DNA of 64,000 bases, taken from contig NZ_BAFZ01000113.1 of the NCBI RefSeq assembly GCF_000308575.1, positions 1 to 64,000 of the forward strand, given 5' to 3'. A program made the translations under genes and the position numbers. The notes beneath the pieces were generated by a model. That model was not told the origin of the DNA. It saw nothing but the letters and a program-made list of their open reading frames with translations, and searched no databases. This stretch comes from Nocardia exalbida NBRC 100660 (GTDB lineage Bacteria; Actinomycetota; Actinomycetes; Mycobacteriales; Mycobacteriaceae). How positions within the stretch are numbered: position 1 is the stretch's first letter; every line of letters starts with the position of its first letter. Of the stretch, positions 1-10,320 are shown in pieces.

Positions 1-3000
1 CCGTATTCGACGCGGTGACCGTCCCGAGCAGGTCCGCATCGGTCAGCGGTTCCTCGGCGTAGTCCTCGGTGTCGAACAGGTCGATATCCAGCACCGCCCA
101 CAGCCCATCGGTGGCCGGATCGGGCAGCTCGAGCCCGTCCTCGGAGCGGGTCAGCACGCAGACCGGACGCACCGTCCGCAAGACGTCGGCGACCCGCTCG
201 GCCGGATGCTCCGGATCGATCGGGACATAGGCTCCGCCCGCCGCGAGCACCGCGTACAGCGCCACCACGAGATCGGCCGACCGACGCATGCCCACCGCTA
301 CGGACTTCTCCGGACGCACGCCGACCGACACCAGCAGCCTGGCCATCCGGTGCACCCGGCGCGCGAACTCGGCGTAGCTGAGCGATTCACCCTCGAACCT
401 CAGCGCGATCGCCTCGGGCGTCCGGGCCGCCTGCGCCTCGAACAGCGACACCAGCGTCGCGGCCGGGTCCACCGGGTGCCCGGTGGCGTTCCACGCGTCC
501 AGGACGAGGGCGCGTTCGCCGGGACTCAGCACATCGATCGTGCCGAGGCACACCCGCGGATCGGCGACCACCGCGTCGAGCACACGGTGCAAGCGCGACG
601 CGAACGCCTCGACGGTGGCGGGGTCGAACAGATCGGTCGCGTATTCGAACACCGCGGCGAGCCCGGAACCGTCCGCCGCTTCCGCCACGGACAGGTGCAG
701 ATCGAATTTGGCGGTCCCCGTGTCGATATCGAGTCCGGTCGCGGTCAGGCCGGGCAGCTCGAGTTCGGTCCGCGCGGTGTTCTGCAAGTCGAGCATCACC
801 TGGAACAGCGGATGCCTGGCCGCCGACCGCTCCGGCGCGAGCACCTCGACCAAGCGCTCGAACGGCGCGTCGGCGTGGGCGAAGGCGGCCAGGTCGCGAT
901 CGCGCACCGCCGCGACCAAGTCGGTGAACGTCAGATCGGCCCGGACATCGGCGCGCAGCACGACCGTGTTGACGAACATGCCGACCAGGTCGTCGAGCGC
1001 GCGGTCGCCGCGACCGGCCACCGGGGTGCCGATCACGATGTCCCGCTGCCCGGACAGTGTGGCCAGCAGCATGGCGAACGCGGCGTGCAGCACCATGAAC
1101 AGCGAGGCGTTCGCCCCGTCCGCGATCTCGCGCAACCGGCGCTTGGTCGCGGCATCGATGGTGAAGGCGTGGCGCGCGCCGCGACCCGACGCGGCGGCCG
1201 GGCGCGGTCGGTCGGTCGGCAGCGCCGACACGTCCGGCAGGCCGGCCAGTTCCCCCTGCCAGAACCGGATCTGTTCGGCCAGTACCGAATCCGGGTCGTC
1301 CTCGGAGCCGAGGCTCGCCCGCTGCCACAGCGCGTAGTCGGCGTAATGGACGGGCAGTGGCGTCCAGTCGGGTGCGACGCCCGCGCGGCGCGCATGGTAG
1401 GCGCGCACGAGATCACGGGTGAGCGGTGCGAGCGACCAGCCGTCGGCGCCGATGTGGTGCAGCGCGACGACGAGCACGTGCTCGTCGTCGCCGAGGCGCA
1501 GCAGTACCAGGCGCACCGGAGGCTCGCGATCCACCCGGAAGGGCATGGCCACCACTTCGCGAACCCGCCGCATCAGCGCCTGCGCGCCGATCGTTTCCAC
1601 GACCAGCTCGACCCGCGCCTCGTCGACCGGCAGCACCAGTTGATACGGGATACCCTCCGCCGCGGGGAAAACGGTGCGCAGCGACTCGTGCCTGGCGAGC
1701 ACGTCGGCGACCGCTTCGGCCAGCGCCGTCTGCTCGAGCGCGCCGCGCAGCCGGATGGCGGCGACCAGATTGTCGGCCACCGACGCCGCGTCGAACTGGT
1801 TCAGGAACCACATGCGCTGCTGCGCGTAGGACAGCGGGACCAGCGTGGGGCGCGGCCCGGCGACCAGCGGCCTGCGGTTACGCACCCGGCGGCCGCCGGA
1901 CAGGTGCGCGGCCAGCGCCGCGACGGTCGGATACTCGAACAGCGCCCGCACCGGCACCTCGGTGTCCAGCGCGTCCGCCAGACGGGCCGCGATCTGCGTG
2001 GCGACCAGCGAATTCCCGCCCAGTGCGAAGAAGTCGTCGTCCGCGCCGACCGGATCGACGCTCAGCACCTGCGCGAACACCGCGGCGACGGTCCGCTCCT
2101 GCGGCGTGCGGGGCGCGCGGAAGGCCTCGGTGACCGGCGCGGGATCCGGCAGCGCCCGGCGGTCGAGCTTGCCGGAGGCGGTCAGGGGCATGGCGTCCAG
2201 CGGGACGTACGCGGTGGGCACCATGTACGAGGGCAGCACCCGGCGAAGTCGTTGCGCCAACTCCGTGACGAGTTGTTCGGGCGCGACGGCGCCGACCACG
2301 TAGGCGGCCAGCGTCTCGCCGGACGGCTGCGCGACAATCCGCACCGCCGCGGCGCGCACGTCGTCCATGGCGAGCAGGGCGGCCTCGATCTCGCCGAGTT
2401 CGATCCGCTGGCCGCGCAGCTTCACCTGGAAGTCACCGCGGCCCAGATACTCCAGCGCTCCGTCGCGGCGGCGACGCACCAGATCGCCGGTCCGGTACAT
2501 CCGGCTGCCCGCCGGCCCGTACGGGTCGGCGACGAAACGCTCCGCGCTCAGGTCGGCGCGGCCGTGGTAGCCGCGCGCCAGCTGCGCGCCGGACAGGTAC
2601 AGCTCGCCGACCACGGCATCCGGAACCGGTCGCAGCCGCGCGTCGAGGACCATGGCCCGGCTGCCCGGCACCGGACGCCCGATCGGCGCGGGACCGCTCG
2701 CGGCCGGGGCGACGGGGGCGTGCGTGGCGTGCACGGTGAATTCGGTGGGCCCGTAGAGGTTGTGCAGCCGCGCGGGGCTCACCGCCGCGAACGCGGCGGC
2801 GGCCTCACCGGTCATCGCCTCGCCCGCCACCAGCACGGTGCGCAGGGACGCGATCGCCTCCGGCGCCGCGGCGGCGGCGAACACCGTGAGCATGGACGGG
2901 ACGAACGAGGTCATCGTGACCCGGTGCGCGGCGATGGTCGCGGCGAGGGACCGGGGGTCGCGGTGCCCGTCGTGGGCGGCGACGACCATCAGCGCGCCAC

Positions 3001-6000
3001 GGGTGAGCGGGGCGAACAGCTCCCACACCGAGACGTCGAAGGTGGCCGGGGTCTTGAACAGCACCACGTCGTCGGCGTCGATCCGGTATTCGCCCGCGAT
3101 CCACTCGATCTGATTCACCGCCGAGTCGTGTTGCACCGCGACGCCTTTGGGACGGCCGGTGGACCCCGAGGTGAAGATGACGTACGCGACGCCGGACGCG
3201 TGCAAGGGGGCCAGGCGGTGTGCGTCGGTGACCGGGGCGTCGGAGTAGTCCGCGAGATCCGGGGAGTCGGCGGTGATGATCGGTGTCGCCGGACGCTCCG
3301 CGAGCGCGCACCGATCGGCGAGTTCCGCTAGGTCGTCCTGGGAACGCGCAAGCACGCAGACCGGGCGAGCCTCCGCGATCACCTGCGCGATCCGGGCCGC
3401 GGGCTGGTCGGGGTCCACCGGCACGTACCCGCCGCCCGCGGTCAGCACCGCGTATGCGGCCACCACGAGGTCGGCCGAACGCCGCATGCCCAGGACGACC
3501 GTCCGCTCCGGGCCGACGCCCGCGACGATCAGCCTGCGCGCCAATCGGTTGACCGCGCCCGCGAACTCCGCGTAGGTCAGCCGCCGTTCATCGTCCAGTA
3601 CCGCGACCGCGTCCGGGGTGCGCCGCACCTGCGCCTCGAAGGCGGTGAGCAAGGTCGCCGCCGGATCTCGGGCGCCCGCCTCCGCCTGCCCCGCCGCGAG
3701 GGCGCGCGCTTGCTCCGCGTGATCGAGAAGGGGCAGATCGCCTACCGCGATCCCGGGATCGGCGGTGGCCGCCCACAGGAAGCGGATCAGCGCGCGGGCG
3801 TAGCCGGCGATGGTGGCTTCATCGAACAGATCCGTGGCGTAACCGAATTCCGCGGGAACCCCCGCCGGTGCCGAACCTTCCCCGAGTCCGGCGCCGGCGG
3901 AGTTCTCGGTGACCGTGAGCTGGAGATCCAGCTTGGTCACTCCGGTGTCCAGGGTACTGGTGGCGACCGACAGTTCGGGCAGTTCGAAGGCGATTGGCTC
4001 GGCATTGTCGAAGGCGAGCAGCACTTGGAACAGCGGGTGGCGCGCCTGTGAGCGCGGCGGATCCAGCGCGGCGACCACCTGCTCGAACGGCAGTTCGGCA
4101 TGCCCGAAGGCGGCGAGGTCCTGTTCCCCGACCCGCGCCAGCAGGGCGGAGAACGGCTCGGCGGCATCGACCCGGGTGCGCAGTGCCAGGGTGTTGACGA
4201 ACATGCCGATCAGGTCGTCGAGGGCGCGCTCGCCACGACCGGCGACCGGGGTGCCGATCACGATGTCGCCGCTGCCGGACAGTCGCGACAGCAGCGCGGC
4301 CAGCGCGGCGTGCGTCAGCATGAAGTTCGAAATACCTTGTGCACGAGCGAGTTCGCTCATCCGAGCGGCCAGTTCGCCGGGTAGCTCGAAGCCGAACACC
4401 GCGCCCCGGCCGGTGGCGACCGCCGGGCGGGGGCGATCGGCGGGCAGGTCGAGCTGGTCGGGTGCGCCCGTCAACGTCCCGGTCCAGAACGACAGCTGGG
4501 TGGCCGCGAACGGATCGTCCGGGGAGCCGAGCAGTTCGTGCTGCCAGAGGCTGTAGTCGGCGTACTGGACCGGTAGCGGGGCCCAGGCGGGCGCGAGGCC
4601 GCCGCGGCGCGCCGCGTACGCGGTCATCACGTCGCGGGCGAGCACGCGCAGCGACAGACCGTCGGCGGCGATGTGGTGCAGGACCAGCGCGAGCGCGTAA
4701 CCGCCGTCGTCCACAGCGAAGATCCGGGCACGGAGCGGAATCTCGCGTTCCAGGTCGAAGCCCCGCGTGGCGAACGCGCTCAGGCGCCCGTCGAGCTCGG
4801 CGGCGCCGATCGCCTCCGGCGCGCCCGCCACCTCCGCCACCGACAGCACGATCTGCCGTGCGGCCGGGCCGCCGCTGTCGCCGGGCAGCAGCGCGGGGAA
4901 GATCGTGCGCAGCACCTCGTGCCGGATGACCACGTCCTCGAGCGCCTGCCGCAGGGCGGTGACGTCCACCGCGCCGCGCAAGCGCACCACGAACGGCATG
5001 TTGTAGCTCGCGCCGGATCGCTCGAACCGGTTGAGGAACCAGATGCGCCGCTGCGCCGGAGAAAGCGGAACCAGCGGCGGCCGTGGCCGTGCCCGCAGCT
5101 GCGCGACCAAGGACGCGCCGCCGGATCCACCGGCCCGCTCGACGAGTGCGGCGAGTTCGGCCACCGTGCAGGCGGCGAACACGTCGCGGACTCCGAGCGG
5201 GCAGTTCAGGTCGGCGGACAGCCGGGCGGCGACCTGCGTGGCCACCAGACTGTTTCCGCCGAGTGCGAAGAAGTCGTCGTCGCGACCGACCAGCTTGTTA
5301 CCGAGCACTTCGGCGAACACCCGCGCGACCGCGAGCTCCACGGCGGTGACGGGCGCGGTGTAGCCGGTCGAAGCCCTGCTCGGAGCGGGTAGCGCGCGGC
5401 GATCCAACTTCCCCGAGGCGTTCACCGGCAGTGTGTCGAGCAGCACGAAGGCGGCGGGCACCATATATCCGGGCAGCGCCTCGGCCGCAGCGACGCGCAG
5501 CCGGTCCATGCGCACCGCGCCCGGCTCCGCTTCCACGACGTAGGCCACCAACTGCCGGCCGACGCCCGCGTCGTCGCGCAATACGACCACCGCGCGGTCC
5601 ACCGCGTCCACCCGGCCGAGCACGGCCTCGATCTCGCCGAGCTCGATGCGCAGGCCGCGCAGCTTCACCTGGAAGTCGGTGCGTCCGAGATACTCCAGTT
5701 CGCCGTGGGGAGTCCACCGCACCAGGTCACCGGTGCGATACATCCGCCCGCCCGGCCGCGCGGGCGGGCCGCCGAACGGGTCGGCCACGAACCGCGCCGC
5801 GGTCAGCTCCGGTCGCGCGACGTAGCCCCGGGCGAGCTGTACCCCCGACAGATACAGCTCACCCGGCGCCCCGACCGGTACCGGCCGCAGCCGCGAATCG
5901 AGGACGTAGAGCCTGGTGTTGAACACCGGCGCGCCGATCGGCACCGAGAGGGTATCGGTGTCGGCGACTTCATGGAAGGTGACGTCTACCGCCGCTTCCG

Positions 6001-8350
6001 TGGGACCATACAGATTGTGCAGGCGCGCGCCGGTCAGGGCGCGCAGCCGCTGGGCGAGCGCGGCGGGCAGCGCCTCCCCGGAGGCGAACACCGTGCGCAG
6101 CGACGTACGGTACGCGTCATGCCGGTCCGCGAGGAAGGCCGCGAGCATGGACGGCACGAAATGCGCTGTGGTGATGCCGAATTCGTCGATCGCCCGGCGC
6201 AGATAAGCGGGATCGCGGTGCCCGTCCGGCTGGGCGAGCACCAGCGTCGCGCCGATCTGCAACGGCCAGAAGAATTCCCACACCGACACGTCGAACGTCG
6301 CCGGAGTCTTCTGCAAGACAACGTCTTTCCCGGATAGTCGATAGGTCTGCTGCATCCACACCAACCGGTTCACGATCGCCCGGTGGGTGATCGCGACGCC
6401 CTTGGGCAGACCGGTCGATCCCGAGGTGAAGATCACATACGCCGGATGCTCGGGTCGCAGGGCCGCGACGCGTTCCCGATCCCACACCGGCGCGGCGGCG
6501 AGGGCTTCATCGACCCGGTCCACCCGCAGCACCGGCAGGCCGGTCGGTACGGGCGGATGAGCGTCCCCCGCGGTCAGCACGCAGGCCGGACGGGCCGTGG
6601 CCAGGATGTGCGCGGTGCGCTCCGGCGGGTGATCCGGGTCCAGCGGCAGGTAGGCGCCGCCCGCCGCGAGCACCGCGTACATCGCGATCACCAGTTCCGG
6701 CGAGCGCGGCAGGTGCAGCGCCACCACCGTCTCGGGTCCCACACCCAGCGCGATCAGGGCGCGCGCGAGCCGGTGGCTGCGCTCCGCGAGGTCACGGTAG
6801 GTCAGGTCGGGCGCACCGGCGGCCCGCAGCGCCACCGCGCTCGGCGTGCGGGCCGCCTGCGCCTCGAACATCGACACCAGCGTCGCCATGGGAGCCGACC
6901 CCGCCGAGCGGCCCGGCAGCCGCGCTTCCACGTCGAAACCCGTCTCGTTCCAGATCCGGGTGCTGACCTCGAGCTCCAGCTCGGTCGCGACGTCGACGGC
7001 GGCGAGCGCGGTATCCGGCTCGGTGGCGACCAGGCGCTCCAGGTAGCGGAGGAACCGGGCGTGCTGCCGTGCGGTGTCGTCGGCGGTGTAGAGATGCGGG
7101 TTGGCCTCGAAGTCGACGTGCACCCGGTCGCGGTCGCCGTAGTAGACGTTGAGGCCGAGGTCTTCCACCGGGCCGGTGGACAGCACGTGGTAGCGCCCCA
7201 CGGTCGCGCCGAGGGTGAGATCGGTGCGGAACAGCATGATGTTGGCCAGCGGCCCGAACAACCCGCGGTGCGCCAGACCGGCGACGTGCTCGGCGTCGCG
7301 CTGGATGTCCTCGTGCCGGTAGCGCTGGTGGCGCAGCGCGCCCGCGACCTCGACGCGGGTGGCGCGCAGCAATTCGCCCCAGCTCCCGCCGACGGGCAAC
7401 CGCAGCGGCACGATGTTCGACAGCATGCCCGCCGAGCGGCGCAGCGCCGCGTCGGTGCGCGCGGTCACCGGCAGGCTCAGCACCGCCTCGTCCCGGTCGG
7501 TCAGCCGCCCGAGGTAGGCGGCGAACGCCGCGAGCAGCACCACCGCGATCGTCGAATCCTGGCTCACGGCAAGGGAGCCGATCCGCTCGACCAGCTCGGG
7601 GGCGAGCGCTCGCCCGGCGATCCGGTTGGTCGCGCAGCGCGGCGCGCGGCGACCGGCGAGGCCGGTCGCGCCGTCCAGCCCGGCCACCCGCCCCGCCCAG
7701 TGCGCGCGATCGGACTCGAAACGGGGGCTTTCCCGGTAGGCGAGTTCGGCCTGGGTCAGCGAGGCGAGCGTCCCGGGCCGCACGGCCTCGGGTTCGGCGC
7801 CGAGCAGCCGGGCGGTGTACAGCTCGGCCACCCGCATGGTGTTGGTCAGCGCGCCGTAGCCGTCCAGCACGATGTGATGGACCCGCAGGTACCAGAAGTA
7901 CCGGCGCTCGGCGACGCGCAGCACGGCGCCCGCGAACAGCCGGTCGGCGCGCAGGTCGACCGGCGCGCTCGCGTCCGCGCGCATCCAGTCGTGCGCCGCG
8001 GCCACCGGGTCGGCCTGGTCGCGCAGGTCGATCAACGGGATGTCGACCGAGAGCCCGAAGTCGACGTACTGGTGCGGGACGCCGCCGGATTCGCCGAGCC
8101 GCACCAGCACCGACTCGTACTCGCGCGCCGCCTCGTCCGAGACCTCCTGTAACAGAGCGGCATCCAGCTCGCCGCGCACGTCCACGTACTGGGCGACGTT
8201 GATCGGCACGTCCGGCTCGAGCAGTTGCGCGTACCAGACGCCGAGCTGGGCGGGCGCCAGAGCGAACGGCTCGGGTGCGGCCTGGGACGGCTTCGGCTCG
8301 ACGGAACGCTGCGGCAACCCGCTGTACCCACCCAACTCCGTATCGTGCAC
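1..8350 (-). CDS. Multimodular non-ribosomal peptide synthetase (3' part outside window)
   Basis: Peptide assembly-line enzyme; about 2783 residues are inside the window and the frame is still open at base 1. Domain order from the N-terminus: C1 (HHIVLDG from residue 158), A1 (about 480-980, with FTSGSTG), carrier PCP1 (DDFFALGGNSL, phosphopantetheine serine 1034), C2 (HHIAADG from 1225), A2, PCP2 (serine 2114), C3 (HHIGADG from 2298), A3, cut just after its A2 motif. All three C domains keep HHxxxDG. Reading the A1 pocket against GrsA positions gives D-V-W-H-F-S-L-V-D, a serine-type code. A2 reads D-V-W-S-L-A-L-V-H, which I cannot assign. No epimerase, methyltransferase or oxidase domain is visible. 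The GTG start follows AGGAGG. No other synthetase lies upstream, so the N-terminal C domain may accept an acyl starter or a separate carrier protein. The product is unknown. Confidence 0.97.
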   Translation of the reverse strand, partial: MHDTELGGYSGLPQRSVEPKPSQAAPEPFALAPAQLGVWYAQLLEPDVPINVAQYVDVRGELDAALLQEVSDEAAREYESVLVRLGESGGVPHQYVDFGLSVDIPLIDLRDQADPVAAAHDWMRADASAPVDLRADRLFAGAVLRVAERRYFWYLRVHHIVLDGYGALTNTMRVAELYTARLLGAEPEAVRPGTLASLTQAELAYRESPRFESDRAHWAGRVAGLDGATGLAGRRAPRCATNRIAGRALAPELVERIGSLAVSQDSTIAVVLLAAFAAYLGRLTDRDEAVLSLPVTARTDAALRRSAGMLSNIVPLRLPVGGSWGELLRATRVEVAGALRHQRYRHEDIQRDAEHVAGLAHRGLFGPLANIMLFRTDLTLGATVGRYHVLSTGPVEDLGLNVYYGDRDRVHVDFEANPHLYTADDTARQHARFLRYLERLVATEPDTALAAVDVATELELEVSTRIWNETGFDVEARLPGRSAGSAPMATLVSMFEAQAARTPSAVALRAAGAPDLTYRDLAERSHRLARALIALGVGPETVVALHLPRSPELVIAMYAVLAAGGAYLPLDPDHPPERTAHILATARPACVLTAGDAHPPVPTGLPVLRVDRVDEALAAAPVWDRERVAALRPEHPAYVIFTSGSTGLPKGVAITHRAIVNRLVWMQQTYRLSGKDVVLQKTPATFDVSVWEFFWPLQIGATLVLAQPDGHRDPAYLRRAIDEFGITTAHFVPSMLAAFLADRHDAYRTSLRTVFASGEALPAALAQRLRALTGARLHNLYGPTEAAVDVTFHEVADTDTLSVPIGAPVFNTRLYVLDSRLRPVPVGAPGELYLSGVQLARGYVARPELTAARFVADPFGGPPARPGGRMYRTGDLVRWTPHGELEYLGRTDFQVKLRGLRIELGEIEAVLGRVDAVDRAVVVLRDDAGVGRQLVAYVVEAEPGAVRMDRLRVAAAEALPGYMVPAAFVLLDTLPVNASGKLDRRALPAPSRASTGYTAPVTAVELAVARVFAEVLGNKLVGRDDDFFALGGNSLVATQVAARLSADLNCPLGVRDVFAACTVAELAALVERAGGSGGASLVAQLRARPRPPLVPLSPAQRRIWFLNRFERSGASYNMPFVVRLRGAVDVTALRQALEDVVIRHEVLRTIFPALLPGDSGGPAARQIVLSVAEVAGAPEAIGAAELDGRLSAFATRGFDLEREIPLRARIFAVDDGGYALALVLHHIAADGLSLRVLARDVMTAYAARRGGLAPAWAPLPVQYADYSLWQHELLGSPDDPFAATQLSFWTGTLTGAPDQLDLPADRPRPAVATGRGAVFGFELPGELAARMSELARAQGISNFMLTHAALAALLSRLSGSGDIVIGTPVAGRGERALDDLIGMFVNTLALRTRVDAAEPFSALLARVGEQDLAAFGHAELPFEQVVAALDPPRSQARHPLFQVLLAFDNAEPIAFELPELSVATSTLDTGVTKLDLQLTVTENSAGAGLGEGSAPAGVPAEFGYATDLFDEATIAGYARALIRFLWAATADPGIAVGDLPLLDHAEQARALAAGQAEAGARDPAATLLTAFEAQVRRTPDAVAVLDDERRLTYAEFAGAVNRLARRLIVAGVGPERTVVLGMRRSADLVVAAYAVLTAGGGYVPVDPDQPAARIAQVIAEARPVCVLARSQDDLAELADRCALAERPATPIITADSPDLADYSDAPVTDAHRLAPLHASGVAYVIFTSGSTGRPKGVAVQHDSAVNQIEWIAGEYRIDADDVVLFKTPATFDVSVWELFAPLTRGALMVVAAHDGHRDPRSLAATIAAHRVTMTSFVPSMLTVFAAAAAPEAIASLRTVLVAGEAMTGEAAAAFAAVSPARLHNLYGPTEFTVHATHAPVAPAASGPAPIGRPVPGSRAMVLDARLRPVPDAVVGELYLSGAQLARGYHGRADLSAERFVADPYGPAGSRMYRTGDLVRRRRDGALEYLGRGDFQVKLRGQRIELGEIEAALLAMDDVRAAAVRIVAQPSGETLAAYVVGAVAPEQLVTELAQRLRRVLPSYMVPTAYVPLDAMPLTASGKLDRRALPDPAPVTEAFRAPRTPQERTVAAVFAQVLSVDPVGADDDFFALGGNSLVATQIAARLADALDTEVPVRALFEYPTVAALAAHLSGGRRVRNRRPLVAGPRPTLVPLSYAQQRMWFLNQFDAASVADNLVAAIRLRGALEQTALAEAVADVLARHESLRTVFPAAEGIPYQLVLPVDEARVELVVETIGAQALMRRVREVVAMPFRVDREPPVRLVLLRLGDDEHVLVVALHHIGADGWSLAPLTRDLVRAYHARRAGVAPDWTPLPVHYADYALWQRASLGSEDDPDSVLAEQIRFWQGELAGLPDVSALPTDRPRPAAASGRGARHAFTIDAATKRRLREIADGANASLFMVLHAAFAMLLATLSGQRDIVIGTPVAGRGDRALDDLVGMFVNTVVLRADVRADLTFTDLVAAVRDRDLAAFAHADAPFERLVEVLAPERSAARHPLFQVMLDLQNTARTELELPGLTATGLDIDTGTAKFDLHLSVAEAADGSGLAAVFEYATDLFDPATVEAFASRLHRVLDAVVADPRVCLGTIDVLSPGERALVLDAWNATGHPVDPAATLVSLFEAQAARTPEAIALRFEGESLSYAEFARRVHRMARLLVSVGVRPEKSVAVGMRRSADLVVALYAVLAAGGAYVPIDPEHPAERVADVLRTVRPVCVLTRSEDGLELPDPATDGLWAVLDIDLFDTEDYAEEPLTDADLLGTVTASNT

Positions 8351-8828
8351 CAGAGCCTCCTACTCGGCGAAAGAACCGCTGTCCGAACGCTTTTGGGCAG
8401 CACGAACAAGCCGCTACACCCGGCTGCCCAGTCCGGGCGCATGGCGTGAACACCACGTGCGATTCGATGAGAAGCGCGAGCGATGCGAAGGGCATCGCGC
8501 GGAATTCGGCAGATTTACGCGAGATCGGCGACCGGGTGGTCACCGCTTCGGCGAGCGTCGCGTCCGCCGACGTTCTCGCCTAGCGTTCGATCGATCCTCC
8601 AACGTCATGCCCGTGGAGCGGACGCCACGGTTATGTCAGCTACGTCACACGGTCGTCATCCGTGCAGTGCGAACATTAGGCGCTTCTGTAATAAAAAGGA
8701 ACTATTTGCACTAAAAACTTCTGGACAGGCGTCCAATGCGGCTACCAGCGGCGGAAGTCCAGGACAGACCTGGGCGCGCGATCGTGTTCGACCACGGCGA
8801 AGCGTTCACACACCGATGGCTGTGCAGA
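8351..8828. other. Intergenic region upstream of the NRPS gene
   Basis: No gene is seen in these 478 bases. The region must hold the promoter of the synthetase, which reads leftwards. It contains a clearly AT-rich island at about 8685-8735 in otherwise GC-rich DNA, the most promoter-like part, about 340 bases before the start codon. No known operator consensus was recognised. Confidence 0.5.
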
Positions 8829-10196
8829 TTATGAGCCGAAACGTTGCATTCGCGTTGCATCGGCGCCGAGGCGGCGGTCCAGCACCCGGATCTTGGCCTC
8901 GATCTGCGCATACAGCGGCGAGTCACGATCCACCGTCGCCCGGTAGGCCGCCCATGCCGCGGCGTCGTCGCGCCCCTCCGGGCAAGCGGTCCACCGGCGC
9001 AGCGCCGCGGCGTCTCCCGATCCCAGTACCGCGGTGCGCAATCGCACCCGCAGTTCGTCGCGAATATCGATGATTCCCGGCGCGGTCGAACGCGGCAGCA
9101 CCGGCCCGGCATAGAGCCGTAATGCGGAATCGACATCACCGGAGTCGAGCGCGGCGCGCAGCGCCTCCACATCGGTTGCGACCGGAACGCGGAGACGGTA
9201 AGGCCGGGAGCCGAACACGGTCGGGCCGACCACCGCCCGCAATCGGGACACGGCCGCGCGAATGGTGCCGTTGTCCAGATCGGTGTCGTCGAGCAGCAGC
9301 GCGAGATGATCGGCGCCGAGCCCCTCCGGATGCTCGGCCAGCAGCAACAGGATCTCGGCATGCCGCTGCGACAAAGGCACCCGATCATCCGCGACGCTCA
9401 ATTGCGGCTGCCCGAGGCCGAGCACGTCGAGCGCGAGGCGGCCCGCCGGGTGCGGCGTCGCCGGGTCGCGTCTGCCGCGACCCGTTCCGCGCTCCCCGGA
9501 CCGCATCGCGGTGAGCAGCAAGTCCATTTCCGCGGCGGTGGCGGTGGCCTTGACCAGCGCGAGGATCTCCGGTTTGGCCACGCGGACGCCGCCGGCGATC
9601 ATCAGCACGCCGACCAGCCTTCCGTCCGGATCGTGCACCGGCGCCGCCGCGCCGGTGAGCTGGTGCATCCGGTGCAGGAAATGTTCCGGACCGTGGATCC
9701 AGGTGGCGCGCCCGGTGCGCACCACCAGGCCGACCGCGTTCGTGCCGATCCGGCGCTCGCTCAGATCGTCGCCTGCGCGCAGGCCGATCTCCGCGGCGGC
9801 CGCGACCTGCTCGGCGCCGCCGTGCACCGAGAGCACCCGGCCGAACTGATCGGCGACCACGACGATCAAACCCGTTCTGGCCGTGTCCTGTACGAGCAAT
9901 TTGTCGATCAGCGGCATCAGGGCGGCGATCGGATGGGCCTGGAGATAGCGCTGCAAATCGGCCCCGCGCAGGCCGCGACCGTCGACCGCGTCCATCGGAT
10001 CGATCCCGCCGCGCACGCTGCGCAACCAGGACTCCAGCACGGCGGGGCGCAACAAACCGGCGAGCCGGGCAAGTTGATCGCCGCCCGCGCTGAGATATCC
10101 GTGCGCCTGCGCGGCGTAGACTTCGAGCGCACCGAGTTGGGCGCCCGGTTCGACGCCCGGCCGTGGGGGTCGCCCACCTGCGATGTTGCTGACCAT
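8829..10196 (-). CDS. GAF-domain regulator with winged-helix and BTAD-like C-terminus
   Basis: Probable cytoplasmic transcription regulator of 455 residues. The N-terminal half carries a GAF-type sensor region (about 110-260, with the stretch GDDLSERRIGTNAVGLVVRT typical of AcoR-like actinobacterial regulators) but no AAA+ domain. The C-terminal half begins with a winged-helix-like segment (SQRHAEILLLLAEHPEG, then TIRAAVSRLRAVVG) and continues into a region resembling the bacterial transcriptional activator domain of SARP proteins (LRLYAGPVLPRS). The ATG at 10196 is chosen because AGAAAGG lies just upstream; an in-frame ATG at 10244 lacks such a site. It lies between the NRPS and the mycofactocin genes on the same strand, so it could control either. 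Family knowledge: such GAF regulators often sit beside alcohol or aldehyde dehydrogenase genes. The ligand is unknown. Confidence 0.85.
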   Translation of the reverse strand: MVSNIAGGRPPRPGVEPGAQLGALEVYAAQAHGYLSAGGDQLARLAGLLRPAVLESWLRSVRGGIDPMDAVDGRGLRGADLQRYLQAHPIAALMPLIDKLLVQDTARTGLIVVVADQFGRVLSVHGGAEQVAAAAEIGLRAGDDLSERRIGTNAVGLVVRTGRATWIHGPEHFLHRMHQLTGAAAPVHDPDGRLVGVLMIAGGVRVAKPEILALVKATATAAEMDLLLTAMRSGERGTGRGRRDPATPHPAGRLALDVLGLGQPQLSVADDRVPLSQRHAEILLLLAEHPEGLGADHLALLLDDTDLDNGTIRAAVSRLRAVVGPTVFGSRPYRLRVPVATDVEALRAALDSGDVDSALRLYAGPVLPRSTAPGIIDIRDELRVRLRTAVLGSGDAAALRRWTACPEGRDDAAAWAAYRATVDRDSPLYAQIEAKIRVLDRRLGADATRMQRFGS

Positions 10197-10320
10197 TTGC
10201 CTTTCTTTCCGCCCCAAACTGTACCGGCGCATACCGGGCGGCACCGACCGATGTTCGGGTTTGTCCGCCAGGTCACACCCGATGCCGACCCCGGCAAATT
10301 GTGACCTAACCGTCTTTCAC

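Noticed and set aside
206..3331. A plus-strand open frame of 1041 codons opposite the NRPS
   Set aside because: It is His/Arg/Gly-rich, matches no family and lies exactly antisense to clear NRPS domains; long shadow frames are expected at this GC content.
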